Below, one piece after another: positions 30,912 through 41,889 of a stretch of DNA of 56,143 bases; position 1 is the stretch's first letter, and each line of letters opens with the position of its first letter. Both the position numbers and the translations under genes were made by a program. A model generated the notes under the pieces. That model did not search any database, was not told where the DNA came from, and saw only the letters and a list, made by a program, of their open reading frames with translations. Origin of the DNA: Lichtheimia corymbifera B2541 (lineage: Eukaryota > Mucoromycota > Mucoromycetes > Mucorales > Lichtheimiaceae); NCBI GenBank assembly GCA_000697475.1, contig JNEU01000890.1:1-56143 (forward strand). Direction: 5' to 3'.

Positions 30912-32593
30912 TCAAGCCAACTTTAATCGAAAACCAGCTGATTCAGACTGTCCAGCAAATAAGGTACCTGCCAAGGTAGGATCGTTATCGTCATCCAAGC
31001 CTGAATGGACGCCCTGTGGTGCAGACGGGCTATACACCTTTCTCCTATTACCGTGATTTAGTATGCTATCCTTATCCCATTTTCCTCATACTACGTACTT
31101 TTCACCAGATCCCTTGGATGGCCAAGTCGGGAATAATGCTGGATCTTTGGGAGGAGGACTCTCACTGTAATGAAAAAGGTTAGCTTTTTGCACATTTCAA
31201 ACGCTAGCCAGCCATGCGTGTACCTGAAGTAGGGGTGATTGAGAGCCTGCTCTGCTGTGATACGCTGCTCAGGGTCATAGGTAAGTAATTTGGACAGCAA
31301 ATCTAGACCGGCTTCTGTGAGATAAGGAAATCGACTTCGCAAACTGCTATATCTATCATGAAAAGAAAGAAACTAGTAAGAAGCGGGGTAAATAGAGAGC
31401 CGATGCTTTCTACTTACGATGACTGGTTGTTCATTGAGATGTTTTTCGCATAAGGCAGTTCCATAAATCCTGGCCAGATCTTCTCGTTGGGTGCACCCAA
31501 CAATTTGAATATCTAACATTTTCGCCCACGTTAGAGAAGAAGAAGAGGATTAATGAATCATGCATTCTTTTTACCTTGTCTATCTGATCAATTTCACTAC
31601 GGCCTGATACAAGAGGTTCATTGTTGATCAGCTCAGCAAATATACAGCCAATGGACCACATATCCACCGCTGTGGTATATTGTTTGGTGCCCAGTAACAA
31701 CTCGGGTGCTCTAAAATAGCAATATGATTAGCAATGAGAGACACATCCATTGACATGGATAATGCACATACGTACCTATACCACAATGTGACGACGAGTT
31801 GAGTCATATGACCTAATGGACTACCATATTTGCGAGCCAAGCCAAAGTCTGCCACCTTGATTTCGCCTCGGTTATTCAAGAGTAAATTGCTCGTTTTCAA
31901 ATCACGATGGATGATCCAGTTGTCATGCAAGAGAGCAACAGCAGAAAGTAATTGCAGCATCAATGTCTTGACTTCGGACTGTAGAAAAGGGGTGCGCATA
32001 TCGGTCATCAGGGTCTTGAGATCGTGCTCGATGAAATCCATGACAATATACACTCTATCTAGTTTATTAGTTGAGATGTCATAGATAGAAAAAGTTGATA
32101 TATATACTTACTGATCAAGATGATTCCCCATCACAATCTCTCGTACATTAACGATATTTGGATGCTTGACATTGATCAACGTGTAGATCTCTCGTAAACT
32201 GGTCACTGGAAACCCATTCTTTTCCTTATCGAGCTTCAGCTTCTTCAGAGCCACTACGTCGCCACTATCACGGTCTCGTGCACGAAACACAATGCCATAA
32301 GATCCTTCCTCAATCCTGTTTAGACGCTCGAATCGATCCACACTACGACAACCCTCAATAAATGGTCGACTTGTTGAACGACGTGGCATGGGTTTGGCTA
32401 ATGCTGGTGGTGGTGGTGGTGGTGGTGGTGGTGGTGCTTTTGTTTTTGACGTGTCATGGGTGGTGGTGACAGAAGGAGAAGCATGGCGTGATGTGTGGTG
32501 TTTCTTTTCTGTGGACGTTTTCTTGTGTCGTTTAGTGGTGGGTGTGCTGGGTGACTCTTCATCAAATTCCCATTTGGATTTCCTTGTCGACAT
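30912..32593 (-). CDS. Cyclin-dependent kinase, CDK11 (PITSLRE) family
   Basis: Seven exons: 32112-32593, 31776-32054, 31575-31710, 31418-31512, 31224-31346, 31099-31164, 30912-31044 (437 aa). An N-terminal disordered region has a basic stretch and a polyproline run. The kinase starts at [20 protein letters not shown] with Lys in VALKKLKL; the PITSLRE helix appears as [20 protein letters not shown], the [12 protein letters not shown] activation loop and [11 protein letters not shown] are intact. The tail PLVLFPTWP-like segment ([16 protein letters not shown]) and the end SAGFRLKLA match CDK11. CDK11 couples transcription, splicing and cell cycle in the nucleus. At exon 2 two acceptors lie in tandem (CTAGATAG); only the distal one (exon start 32054) keeps the frame. 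Confidence 0.92.
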
Positions 32594-32705
32594 GGTTGTA
32601 TGAGAGGAGGAGGAGAGGTGGAAAGCGAATTATGGATTTGTCTCAGCACGAATTTAATGCTTGCCATGCAACGACAATTCTTTATTGGGTGTATGTATGA
32701 CTATT

Positions 32706-33921
32706 CTACTTTTCAAGCTTGGTATCCTTCAATATAAGTACTAAGGGAACATGATCACTAGCACCCCATGCCTCTTGACGAATACTACTTTCTACCACCT
32801 TGTCCATGAGATCAGGTGTCACCACAAAGTAATCCAAACGCCAGCCAATGCGCTTGACCCGGCATTGGAAACGATACGAGTAATAAGTGTAATGACCCTT
32901 CGTATCAGGATGGAAATGACGCCATGTATCAATCAAACCAGGTTGACCATCCTCTGTGGGCGCGAGTACTTTGGAGAAATCGGTACGTTCTTCAATGGTA
33001 AAACCTGCTGATCTGTGTAATATCTTTAGTCTTCTATTCTCTATCTCCGTACTGTATCCATCTTACCTTTCATTGGTATCAGGTCGAGCAATATCATCCC
33101 GAGTATGAGCAACATTGAGATCACTAGATGTACATATATAAAAGTGAGATGGGGATTATTTCACGTGATGGCATCCAACTTACCCAGCCCAAATGACAGG
33201 TTTACCCTCCTTTTGCAGTGATCGAATATATTTCTCCATGTACTTGTCAAACTCCATCTTTTTATCCAAATTCTTGAGTTCTGAACCAGCGTTGGGAACA
33301 TAGCATGCAATCAATACGAAGGCCGGGTAGAACAAGGAAATGACACGACCCTTTGATCCATCATCAAAGTCAGGCAATCCATAAGTGACCTTTTCAGGTT
33401 CAACCTTTGAGAACACAGCAGTACCAGCTAGATATAAAAGAATGTTATTACTTCCCACCCGTGAATCACCTAGCAACGATCCACTTACAATAGCCTTTTT
33501 TGTCATCAAATGCCCAGTACATGTGCTTGTATTGTTCTTTATCAATAACATCAGGCAAAGCTTCATGCACCTTGGTTTCTTGGATACATAGGATATCAGC
33601 ATCTTCAGCCTTGACATAGTCATGGAATCCTTTCTTGACAGACGCACGTAGACCAGACACATTGTACGATGCAATCTTGACACCTCCCTCAGGAGCTTTG
33701 GAAAACGACATTTCGGAAGGCATGGTCGTGTTGTTTGGCACGGAAGGATCAAATGGTTCCCACACCTTGGACTTTTTCTTGGTGCTTGTCTCACTGGCGC
33801 TCGATTTTCTCTTTGGTGGCATTGTAGTTGTAGTAGTATAATAGAAAAACGGAGGTAAAAGACGACGACTGCTATTGTGGGACAAGGACACTGACACGAC
33901 GCGTGAAACAATCCGGAACAT
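32706..33921 (-). CDS. AP endonuclease, exonuclease III (APE1/Apn2) family, with possible dual start
   Basis: Four exons: 33489-33822 (or from 33921), 33184-33427, 33067-33123, 32706-33012 (313 aa from the inner ATG, 346 from the outer). The ExoIII fold is complete: ASYNVSGLRAS, metal-ligand Glu in CIQETKVHE, YSGTAVFSK, PVIWAGDLNVAH, RSAGFTIEERTDFSKVL, GWRLDYFVV and catalytic ASDHVPL. It cleaves DNA 5' of abasic sites in base excision repair. The inner Met (33822) begins MPPKRKSSA, a nuclear-localisation-like basic patch. The outer in-frame Met (33921) begins MFRIVSRVVSVSLSHNSSRR, an amphipathic Arg/Ser-rich sequence like a mitochondrial presequence. Two translation starts could therefore serve two compartments (inference). 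It lacks the C-terminal PCNA/zinc extension of Apn2 proteins, so it is closer to APE1. Confidence 0.9.
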
Positions 33922-34440
33922 GGTACGCGGAGTAATGAAGAAAGAGAGATTTGATTTTGTCAGGCACATATTGAATGACCTTAGCAGTAAACTTTATGTA
34001 CAATAAAGGAGCACCTTTTTATTCGTCTCTCTAAAATTGCAGCGATGTTAATATCTCATACGTTGATGGTGTGATGTTACTGCAGACTGGGATTATTCAT
34101 AACGCCACCCTGAGATGGCGTCTAATATATGGACACACAATGGTTCAATCATGGCGTCAATATCCTCATGACCATGTCTACTGTGAAACCAAGATATGGA
34201 GGCATTGACGATAACATATGAGATATTGATATATGATACCATGTAAGGAAACTTTCCTGAGTCGCTCCAATTTGCGCAGCCATCATCTATCAGCAACCCA
34301 TGGATGATAACGTGATGAATCGATTTTCTTTGAGGCGCAGATTACCACTGCTGGTGAGAACGAACATTATAAAACGAGAGTTGAATCCATCCATGTAAAC
34401 GACCCACTTCTTCGCCTTCTTTTACTCTATTGCTTTACAT
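33922..34440. other. Divergent intergenic region
   Basis: Between AP endonuclease (-) and the RING-H2 gene (+). It contains a TATA box for the latter (34368-34374). The rest shows nothing recognised. Confidence 0.4.
34368..34374 (+). promoter_or_regulatory. TATA box of RING-H2 gene
   Basis: TATAAAA 67 nt upstream of the ATG at 34441. Confidence 0.45.
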
Positions 34441-35504
34441 ATGTCCTCACAGCAGCAGCAATTGACAGTCAACTTTACAGTAAACAACCACCACGCATCA
34501 AATGCAGGTGGTGGTACAAAAGCAAAGCATCCCAAGAGCGACGATCCTATCATCAATGGATTCTATTGTTATGCTTGCGATGCTGAAGTAGAAACATTTT
34601 TGACTGAATCATATACTTTGGTCTGCAAGCAATGTATGTCATCTTTTATTGAAGTGGTATGCATGGAATTTTCTCATTGCTGGTAGTGTAAAATAACTTT
34701 TCATATTATTAGATGGCTGCACCTCCACCTTCTCCAGCAGCATCTTCATCAGTCTCTCACTCGGATGCACATCAACGTAATAATACGAGAAATGAAACAT
34801 CGAAAATCACTTTCCAGCATCCCATGGAAACCAAGTCGGCTGTCAACCTATCTTATACTACGCAATCAGATGATACCTTTCAAGTGAAAATATCGCCTAC
34901 GATGCCTCAAGAAACGACGCCATCCTCTTCCTCAGCAGCAACTGCGATTCAACCTACTACTACTGCTACTACTACAAATCAACGTCGATCCTGGTTTTCA
35001 TCCTTGTTCAGTCGACGTGCACGTAAAACGGATACATCTACTACTGGACGGTAATACGATTTATATCACATACGTGCCATGTACAGCATCAAATTTATCA
35101 AAGACCCTCTCGTTATTAGTGCAAGCACATTTATCACTGTTTTCGCGGGCAAGAACAAGTCGTCTCCTTACAGGTAAATGATATATATCACAAGATATCA
35201 TGTTCTAATCCCAGCTTGACTTCTTATCCCAAGCAGTGGTTCGGAAAAATTCGCGGCATCCACGACATGTTGTATGTAAAAAATGGAAGCAGGATGACAC
35301 CTGTAGACTTATGCTTTTATATTAGTTGAAGAGAATGACGAAGAATGTCCCATTTGCCAGGATGAGCTTTTTGTCAAGGGGAAGGAGACGTTACGGTTGA
35401 CGTGTCGTCATGCTTTCCATCGTGAATGTATCCAAGGATGGCTCGATCGAAGCAGCACTTGTCCTTATTGTCGTCAGACTGTATCCATTGCTACATTGCC
35501 CTAA
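34441..35504 (+). CDS. RING-H2 E3 ubiquitin ligase with N-terminal zinc ribbon (RNF115/126 type)
   Basis: Five exons: 34441-34656, 34713-35050, 35120-35173, 35237-35271, 35326-35504 (273 aa). An N-terminal zinc ribbon (FYCYACDAEVETF, then LVCKQCMSSFIEV; about residues 40-72) is the type found in RNF115/RNF126, which binds ubiquitin or BAG6-type clients. A long Ser/Thr/Pro-rich disordered middle ends in a basic patch (RRSWFSSLFSRRARK). The C-terminal RING-H2 has CPICQDELF, TCRHAFHRECIQGWL and STCPYCRQ. The end of the protein is 10 residues after the last Cys pair. Likely a cytosolic protein-quality-control ligase; substrates unknown. Confidence 0.9.
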
Positions 35505-35763
35505 ATCAAACATGGACAACAACAGTCAACGGGGCTCAGCATTCGACTAACCCATTTGACCGCCCCCATCATCCCCAAATACATTTATTACTACACCAGC
35601 TGATTAGTAATCCATTTATATCTCGTTATGTGTTATATATACATGCGTTAGCATTATGAGCTACCATCATCACCAGTTGACTTTATTTGATTGGAGGGGA
35701 GGTTGACCAAATCGGGCTTACTAACCACATATTTGTACATCCCGCATAAACTACGGTGTCACT

Positions 35764-35771
35764 TATAAATA
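35764..35771 (+). promoter_or_regulatory. TATA box of epoxide hydrolase gene
   Basis: TATAAATA 67 nt upstream of the ATG at 35838, followed by a purine-rich stretch. Confidence 0.5.
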
Positions 35772-35837
35772 GGGGAGGCGGGAGGAGGGAGGAAGGGTCA
35801 AGACGCGCTCGCTTCTCTTTTCATTCACACACGAACA

Positions 35838-37185
35838 ATGGACCCAACTGACCCTAGCACTTTCAACCACCAATACTTCAATGCCAATGGCCTTCGTCTT
35901 CATTACGTAGATGAGAACCAGTCTGCTTCCAAGGCCTTACTCCTTATTCACGGTTGGCCTGACCTGTAAGTCTAATAGCACTTTTGGACACTTTCTATAT
36001 CATTCAACTCATGCACACATACTCTAGCTGGCTCGGTTGGCGTGAACAAATTCCATTCCTCGCTAAACTTGGTTATCGTGTCATTGTACCTACCATCCGA
36101 GGCTATGGCGAAAGTGTATGTATCTTAACCTGCTACTGCTGCTGCTGCGCGCATCTCGGATAGTAGCCAATCTTTATTATAACAATAGGAAGGTCCTGCT
36201 GAAGCTGTCAAATACACTGATAAATACCTTACTGCTGATCTGGATGCACTCTTGGACCATTTGCAAATCCCTACTGTGGCAGTTCTTGGCCATGATTGGG
36301 GAGGTCTCGTTGCTTGGCGCTTTGCACAATTTTATCCCCATCGTGTGGAAGCAGGTATGGAACCTATCATCACGTCACCGCGTTCTTGCCATCTCACTCA
36401 TGCCCATTATCACTCTTTAGTTGCATCCTTTTGCACACCTTATCTGGTCCCTAATACCGAGCCTATCACCTTGCAGCAATTTGTGGAGAAGCTACCCAAC
36501 TTTACTTACCAACTGCATCTTGTCTCACCCAAGGCTGAGGAAGAAATCAATGCTCATGTAAGCTTTTTTTCAGCTCATTTGACAATGTCCATTGTATCTC
36601 ATGGCTATGTTACATCCATAGACCGAGGCATTTTTCAAACGCTTCTTCCGACCCGTAGGCGATTTGAAGGAACCCATGATTGATCCCAACACCAAGACCA
36701 TGGTTGAAGGACGTGCTGAACTGCCCAAGAGTGATGTTGTGTCTCAAAGGGTATGCATTGTGATATTGCTTCTCTGACTGGATAGGCTCTTATATGATAA
36801 TCATGATGACTACAGGTACTCGATTACTACGTCTCGCAATACCGACAACGCGGTGCAGGCACTTCACTCAACCTTTACAAGCGTTTTGAATACCAGTTCG
36901 AGGATAATAAGGGTATGTATATTATAGTATATTGAGGAAGGAACACTTGCTAAAGGATGTATAGGTCTTAACCCTATCATTGAAAAGCCTGCTCTTATGG
37001 TTACTTCCGAAGGTGATAGAGCCCTTCCTCCTGCTATGACCCATGGCATGGAAAAGTATGTCCCCAAGGTCGAATTCCGTAATATCAAAGGTGCTGGTCA
37101 TTGGGTACTTTGGGAAAAGCCAGCCGAATGCAACAAGTATCTTGAGGAATGGTTACCAAAGGTGTACCCTGCTACTTCTGCTTAG
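35838..37185 (+). CDS. Soluble epoxide hydrolase (alpha/beta hydrolase)
   Basis: Seven exons: 35838-35965, 36028-36115, 36189-36354, 36421-36557, 36622-36750, 36816-36912, 36965-37185 (321 aa). The oxyanion-hole motif HGWPDLWLGW (H-G-x-P) and nucleophile Asp108 in LGHDWGGLVAW mark the epoxide hydrolase subfamily; an Asp nucleophile excludes ordinary esterases, though haloalkane dehalogenases share it. The charge-relay His lies in GAGHWVLWEKP, and cap-domain Tyr residues (VLDYYVSQY, GTSLNLYKRF) fit epoxide activation. It opens epoxides to diols, for detoxification or lipid epoxide turnover. It is cytosolic, with no signal or peroxisomal PTS1 (it ends PATSA). Confidence 0.9.
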
Positions 37186-37480
37186 GAATGGCGATGTATA
37201 TAAAATAGTTCCCCCTTTGTAACAATAAACAATGACGATCAAATAACAATGTCTCTGCTTAATTTTGAATTAATATTTCATTCTTCCAGCATTGTACAAT
37301 CCAATCCTCTTGGATCAAGCCAACTGAATGATGGAAATGATGGGCAGGAGCAGGAGAATCGTTCACATGCAGTGGGTTGGGTAACAGTGGCGAATGGGAA
37401 GAACCTCTATTTTGAACGAGGATTTAAGTTTATATATCTATCATGCAGCCCGATTTCTTGACTATGCTACATAAACAAGT
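37186..37480. other. Spacer before repeat block 2
   Basis: 3' region of the epoxide hydrolase gene (AATAAACAATG near 37223). No gene is seen before the repeat begins near 37480. Confidence 0.4.
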
Positions 37481-37952
37481 CCTTCTGCCTTCTCTGGCTC
37501 TATCATGGTTTATCTACTTGACAATAAACAAAGGTCACTTCCCGTATAGCATCACGCTTACAGCATATGTAAAATATAAAGGTGTTTGTCTCTCAAAACT
37601 TTACAATGAAACGTGGTCTCTTTCATAGAACAAAGTTGCTCGGCTGGGTCGAAAGTATCATGTGTGCAAGTTTCACGATCAACCTCTCCATTCCTAGATT
37701 TCGCAATGTCACCACCAGCCTCGTCGAAAAAAATTCAAGAGGTCGACCAGCTCAACTTTGGCTGGTGGTGACATTGGGTGAATCTGAGATCGGCCACGAC
37801 GATCGTGAGACTTCTACACAGGGTGCGCTTGACCGTGACGAGCAACTTTGTTCGATTGAAGACCCCGCGTTTCATTGTAGAATTTTGAGACAGGCATTTT
37901 TATGTTTTTACATATGCTGTAACCATGATGCTATATGAAAGGTGATGTTTGT

Positions 37953-37969
37953 TCACTGTCAAGTAGGTT
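37953..37969. repeat. SINE target site duplication, copy 1
   Basis: TCACTGTCAAGTAGGTT, identical to 38234-38250. Confidence 0.9.
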
Positions 37970-38233
37970 TTTTTTTTTGTATTAATCGGTTTTTATTTAG
38001 GGCTTGGTGACCCGTAAATATTTGAACTAGAGTTAAGCCCGAAGGCATAGACAAGAGGACAGCACGAAGGCGATAACAAGAGGACAGCCCGAAGGCATAA
38101 CAGCGCGAAGCTAAACAGGAAAAGCCCGAAGGCGGAACAGAGGACGGCACCACAAGTGCAAACAGTGGGAATTGAACTCGAGTTGGCGGGAAGGTCGCTT
38201 GATCCTGGACCACTTCGCCCGGGGACTGGCCCC
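37970..38233 (-). mobile_element. tRNA-derived SINE retroposon
   Basis: Read on the - strand, the 264-nt insert begins GGGGCCAGTCCCCGG and carries a pol III A-box-like GGGCGAAGTGGTCCAGG and, about 40 nt on, a B-box-like GAGTTCAATTCCC, as in a Leu/Ser-type tRNA. The body has four or five copies of the word GCCTTCGGGCTGTCCTCTTG or variants, and it ends in a poly(A) run (the T tract at 37970-37978 on +). Perfect 17-bp duplications flank it (37953-37969, 38234-38250), proving insertion by target-primed reverse transcription into an existing copy of the repeat family. It needs a LINE partner in trans; none is seen in this window. Confidence 0.9.
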
Positions 38234-38250
38234 TCACTGTCAAGTAGGTT
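38234..38250. repeat. SINE target site duplication, copy 2
   Basis: TCACTGTCAAGTAGGTT, identical to 37953-37969. Confidence 0.9.
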
Positions 38251-38759
38251 GACCCTGAAAGAGCCGAAGATGCAGGGGGGCGTGTTTGTGTAACACAGCT
38301 CATTTGCATGATACTTCACAATGAACAAAGGTCACCTTTCATATAGCATCATGGTTACAGCATATATAAAAACACAAAGATGCCCATAACTAAAAATTCT
38401 GCAATGAAATGTGGGGTCTTTCATAGAACAAAGTTGCTCGTCACGGTCAAGCGCACCCTGTGTAGAAGTCTCACGATCGTCGTGGCCGATCTCAGATTCA
38501 CCCAATGTCACCACCAGCCAAAGTTGAGCTGGTCGATCTCTTGAATTTTTTTCGACGAGGCTGGTGTTGACATTCGGTGAATCTGAGATCGGCCACGACG
38601 ATCGTGAAACTTCTACACAGGGTGCGCTTGACCCTGACGAGCAACTTTGTTCGATTGAAGACCCCACGTTTCATTGTAGAGTTCAGAAATACAGGCACCT
38701 TTATGTTTTGCATATGCTCGCTGTAGCGTGATGGAGTTACTTTATCCCAGTGGGCGGTG

Positions 38760-38960
38760 TCGGCTGCATTAACGGAAAGGTGGAAAGCTGAGTGAAATGG
38801 CACGGCGGTGGTTACACACGCACGCCATTGATAGGTTGTTGCACAATGGATGATAGTGATGGTTGCCTTTAGGAAGGTACACACGTAAACAGCATCCAAT
38901 ATGTAACGAAGTGTGTCAACGTACGTGTATGGAAATAGTAGTTCCATATCACATTTAAAG
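38760..38960. repeat. 3' terminal module of the repeat family, copy 1
   Basis: Shares order and words with 41540-41710: GTGGTTACACACGCACGCC, then TGATGGTTGCCTTTAGGAAGG, ACAGCATC, and a closing ATAGTAGTTCCCATA-like stretch. It lies directly after core 3 and its outer flank, in direct orientation relative to the other copy. Confidence 0.6.
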
Positions 38961-39393
38961 TGTTCCATAAACCAGTAGTTAAAGTTGTTGATGCTGAGCA
39001 CGGACATCCCTGCTGAACAAGGCCCGCTCAAATGTTGTATGGCTCTCGTAGTGTATGCGTTGATCTAGTAGTAGCATTCTTCTCTCATCCTCGCTTTCAT
39101 GTTTGTGTTTGTACTTATCCAAGCGCACTCATAATTATCCCCGATTATCCTCCCCTCCCCTCCCTTCTTTGTTTGTATTATTGTCATCAATAAGCCATAT
39201 GGGTCAAGGTACATACTTCACAATAGTATGTGTATTTTATAGAAACATCAACGTCCACTAGCTATAATGTTGAAACCATCTAGCTATGCACCACCAACGA
39301 AGCATCACGTCCAGCAGATCCATTTCAGTCCCATATAGCCAAGTCGGATACAATGACCAATGACCATGAAGAAGATGTCCCTGATCCTTCCCT

Positions 39394-40420
39394 TCATCGC
39401 CTTAACATTGTAGAATCCTCCATGTCATCCAGGATAAACAGCTTCAGGTAAAACCGGTGTTGGTGCCCTTCGTGTCTTCGTGTCTGTGTCGATGAGTCTT
39501 GTGGATAATGATTTACAATCAACCCTATGCTGCCAAGTGCTTCCATCCATAAGCTCATACAGCGTCTCTGCACCATTATCCTAGAAAGATCGAGTATTCC
39601 AATGTCGTCCATGGCTCTAAACTGCCTTTCGCAAAAGTATAAGCCTTCTCAACATTCCCATTCAATCCATCATAATTCTCAGCCGTACCAGCGTAAAATG
39701 ATCTATTCTTCTTGCTGGCAATGCGCCAAGCAACCAAAGCAACTCCAGGATCTCGCATTACTGCCGTTGAAAAGCTGCTGTTGATGTGCGAAAGCTGCTG
39801 CAACGCCCTTGATTGCACCCATCCATCCGTAACCATTGCAATCCAATATGCTGGTTGAAAAGAGTCATGTGATCGTTGCTTGTATGCTTCCTTTCCCATC
39901 CTGATTTTGATCCATCTCTTTGTTGGTCATTTTCCATCGCAGCTCAGACAGGTGAAGTTCGCTTGCATTGCGGCGTACTTGGAAGTTGATATGGCACACC
40001 GCTTATAGGAATCCGTATGTATTGAAGCATGTTGCTATACATAAATAAAGCTGCTGGTATACAATGGCTAGTTGCTGTTCACGTAAAAAAGGCTGCAGGG
40101 CAGATTCCTGCAAGTAACTGGAGACAATGGCGTAAAGACCTTGCTAATACCAACTGCTGGAATGATGCTGTTACGCTTGGTCATGGCAGAGGAGAGTGTA
40201 CAAGAGAAGGTGTAGCGTGTCAAGAAACGCGGGTGTTGTAGTGGGGGTGCACACGCCATGGAACTTGCCATTCAGTCAAAGACAATCAGATCAAGACAGT
40301 TATAGGATTGACATGGTGGGTTGAAGCAGGGCAATCGTTCGCAGGTGGAAGTTGTACTTGAATGGGCCAATAGTCGAGAATGGGAAGAAGAGAAATTAAA
40401 TTGGTCAGGCACTGTCAGAC
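39394..40420. repeat. Repeat block 2b: outer module with decayed reading frame and arm module
   Basis: 39394-39900 contains - strand frames (39576-39899 and 39394-39612) related to 9692-9913 and 52500-52690. 40020-40400 matches the palindrome arm (AATAAAGCTGCTGGTAT, TTCAGTCAAAGACAATC, GAGAATGGGAAGAAGAG). The coding frame is broken between the two - strand pieces, so it is a relic. Confidence 0.6.
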
Positions 40421-40439
40421 ATATTCATGCACACTGTAT

Positions 40440-41470
40440 ATTGATCCATGATCTTGAGATTACCCATTTCGACTTGAAACTTTCACACAATATGGTTCTG
40501 GACTCGCTGATCAACTTTGTCTTAATAAAGAACCCACACTTCATTTACAAATTTTGAATGGGAGGCTGTAATGTGGGGTTTACTATGATGGGCGGAAATT
40601 CCGCACCCGCCCGGATTCATTGAAATGTCATTTAGTATGCATTATCTTGAGATTGCCCACTTTGAACTTGGAACTTGGTATGAAGGTTCTCTGCGACATG
40701 CTGATCAACTCCATTGATTTAAAAACCGTATGCTTCATTATGATGTTTCAATGAATCGGACGGTCCAAATACAGGACGGACGGAACGCAAGTAGGGTGCA
40801 TAGTGCACACTCCCGCGATTGTCGACCTCCACTACGAAACTTGGTCAGGCCGTGGGCTTCGACATGCTGATCAACTCCATTCAAATAAAAGTGGCAGGCT
40901 TCATTGTGAGAAATAAAATGGGAGCGGCCGACGATGAAAACTAGTAAGGCGGGCAGCCCATGACCTCAAGACTGCCCACTACAAACTTGAAACTTTCACA
41001 CAAGATGCTCTTGGACATGCTGATCAACTTTGTCTTGATAAAGACATCATGCTTCATTTGAAAATTGTGAATGGGAGGGTATTATGTGGGATTTACTATG
41101 TTGGTCGGAAATTGGGTGCCCGACCAAATTCATGAAATGTCGGTTAGTATGCATTACCTTGGGATCCCCTCTCTCGAACCTGAAACTTGGTAAGAAGGTT
41201 CGCTGAGTCATGCTGATCAACTTCATTCATTTAAAAAACGCATGCTTCATTGTAAGATTTTGAATGGGAGGATACAAATGTCCAACGGATGGGAACATAA
41301 AGCAGAGTGGATGCTCCATTACCTTGAGATTGCCCATCTCGAACTTGAAATTTTCACACAAGATCCTCCCAGGCACGCTGATCAATTTGGTTCTCATAAA
41401 GTCTCTACGCTTCATTGTGAAATTTTCGAGAAGCAGGCATCTTCATGATTTACCTATACTGTAATAATAA
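40440..41470. repeat. Direct array of six diverged ~175-nt units
   Basis: Six head-to-tail copies start near 40450, 40640, 40815, 40970, 41155 and 41320. Each carries CTTGAGATTGCCCA, then GAAACTT, CATGCTGATCAACT and a CTTCATT-containing end. Unit identity is moderate, so this is an old array compared with the palindrome arms. It is not CRISPR: there are no short identical repeats with unique spacers. Confidence 0.75.
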
Positions 41471-41539
41471 GCGCAATGAAGCTGTTTGCTACTAAATGAT
41501 TGTGTCGAGAACACTATAGGCAAGGTGCTCTCAGCGTTA

Positions 41540-41710
41540 ATAACACGTGGTTGTTACACGCGTCGTTGTGTTGCATAAATGGGATGATGATTGCCTTTAG
41601 AAAGGTGTGCAAACAGCATCTACTAATGTAGAAGATGCATCAAGATATTATGTGTATGACAAGTAATGTTCCCATAGCTCAATAAACAATGACCTTTATT
41701 AGATCTATTT
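41540..41710. repeat. 3' terminal module of the repeat family, copy 2
   Basis: Related to 38760-38960 (GTGGTTGTTACACGCGTC, GATGATTGCCTTTAGAAAGG, ACAGCATC, TAATGTTCCCATAG). It ends about 180 nt before the lipase start codon, so it may contribute to that promoter. Confidence 0.55.
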
Positions 41711-41889
41711 TTACATAGCTATCCTCTCCATTGACAACATCCCAATTTGAGAAATCACTACACGTATTCAACTTGCTGGTTTTGGTAAGGGTATCTCGGC
41801 GCCTGCGGGAAGCTTTTATCCGATGTTTCAAATGTATTAAACTGCTGTGCTACAGGTAAAGCGTTTGTGCTCTTTGCCTGATATACTTC

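Larger units (their letters stand above)
37480..38740. repeat. Repeat block 2a: two hairpin cores with outward-facing family words, split by a SINE
   Basis: Core 2 is centred near 37723 and core 3 near 38531. Each has CAATGTCACCACCAGCC facing its complement, flanked by the 85-nt word in inverted orientation (AACAAAGTTGCTCG on the left, CGAGCAACTTTGTTCGATTG on the right). In core 3 both flanks carry the GAATCTGAGATCGGCC type rather than one of each. The 95-nt piece with AGCCGAAGATGCA follows core 2 but is interrupted at 37970-38233 by the SINE. Confidence 0.75.

Noticed and set aside
30844..31056. A + strand open frame of 70 codons with Cys residues.
   Set aside because: It is the complement of the last CDK11 exon and intron, where the - strand frame is spliced and has the expected CDK11 tail.
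40440..41470. Regular array considered as CRISPR.
   Set aside because: Units are about 175 nt, diverged along their whole length, with no short identical repeats or unique spacers, and the genome is eukaryotic.
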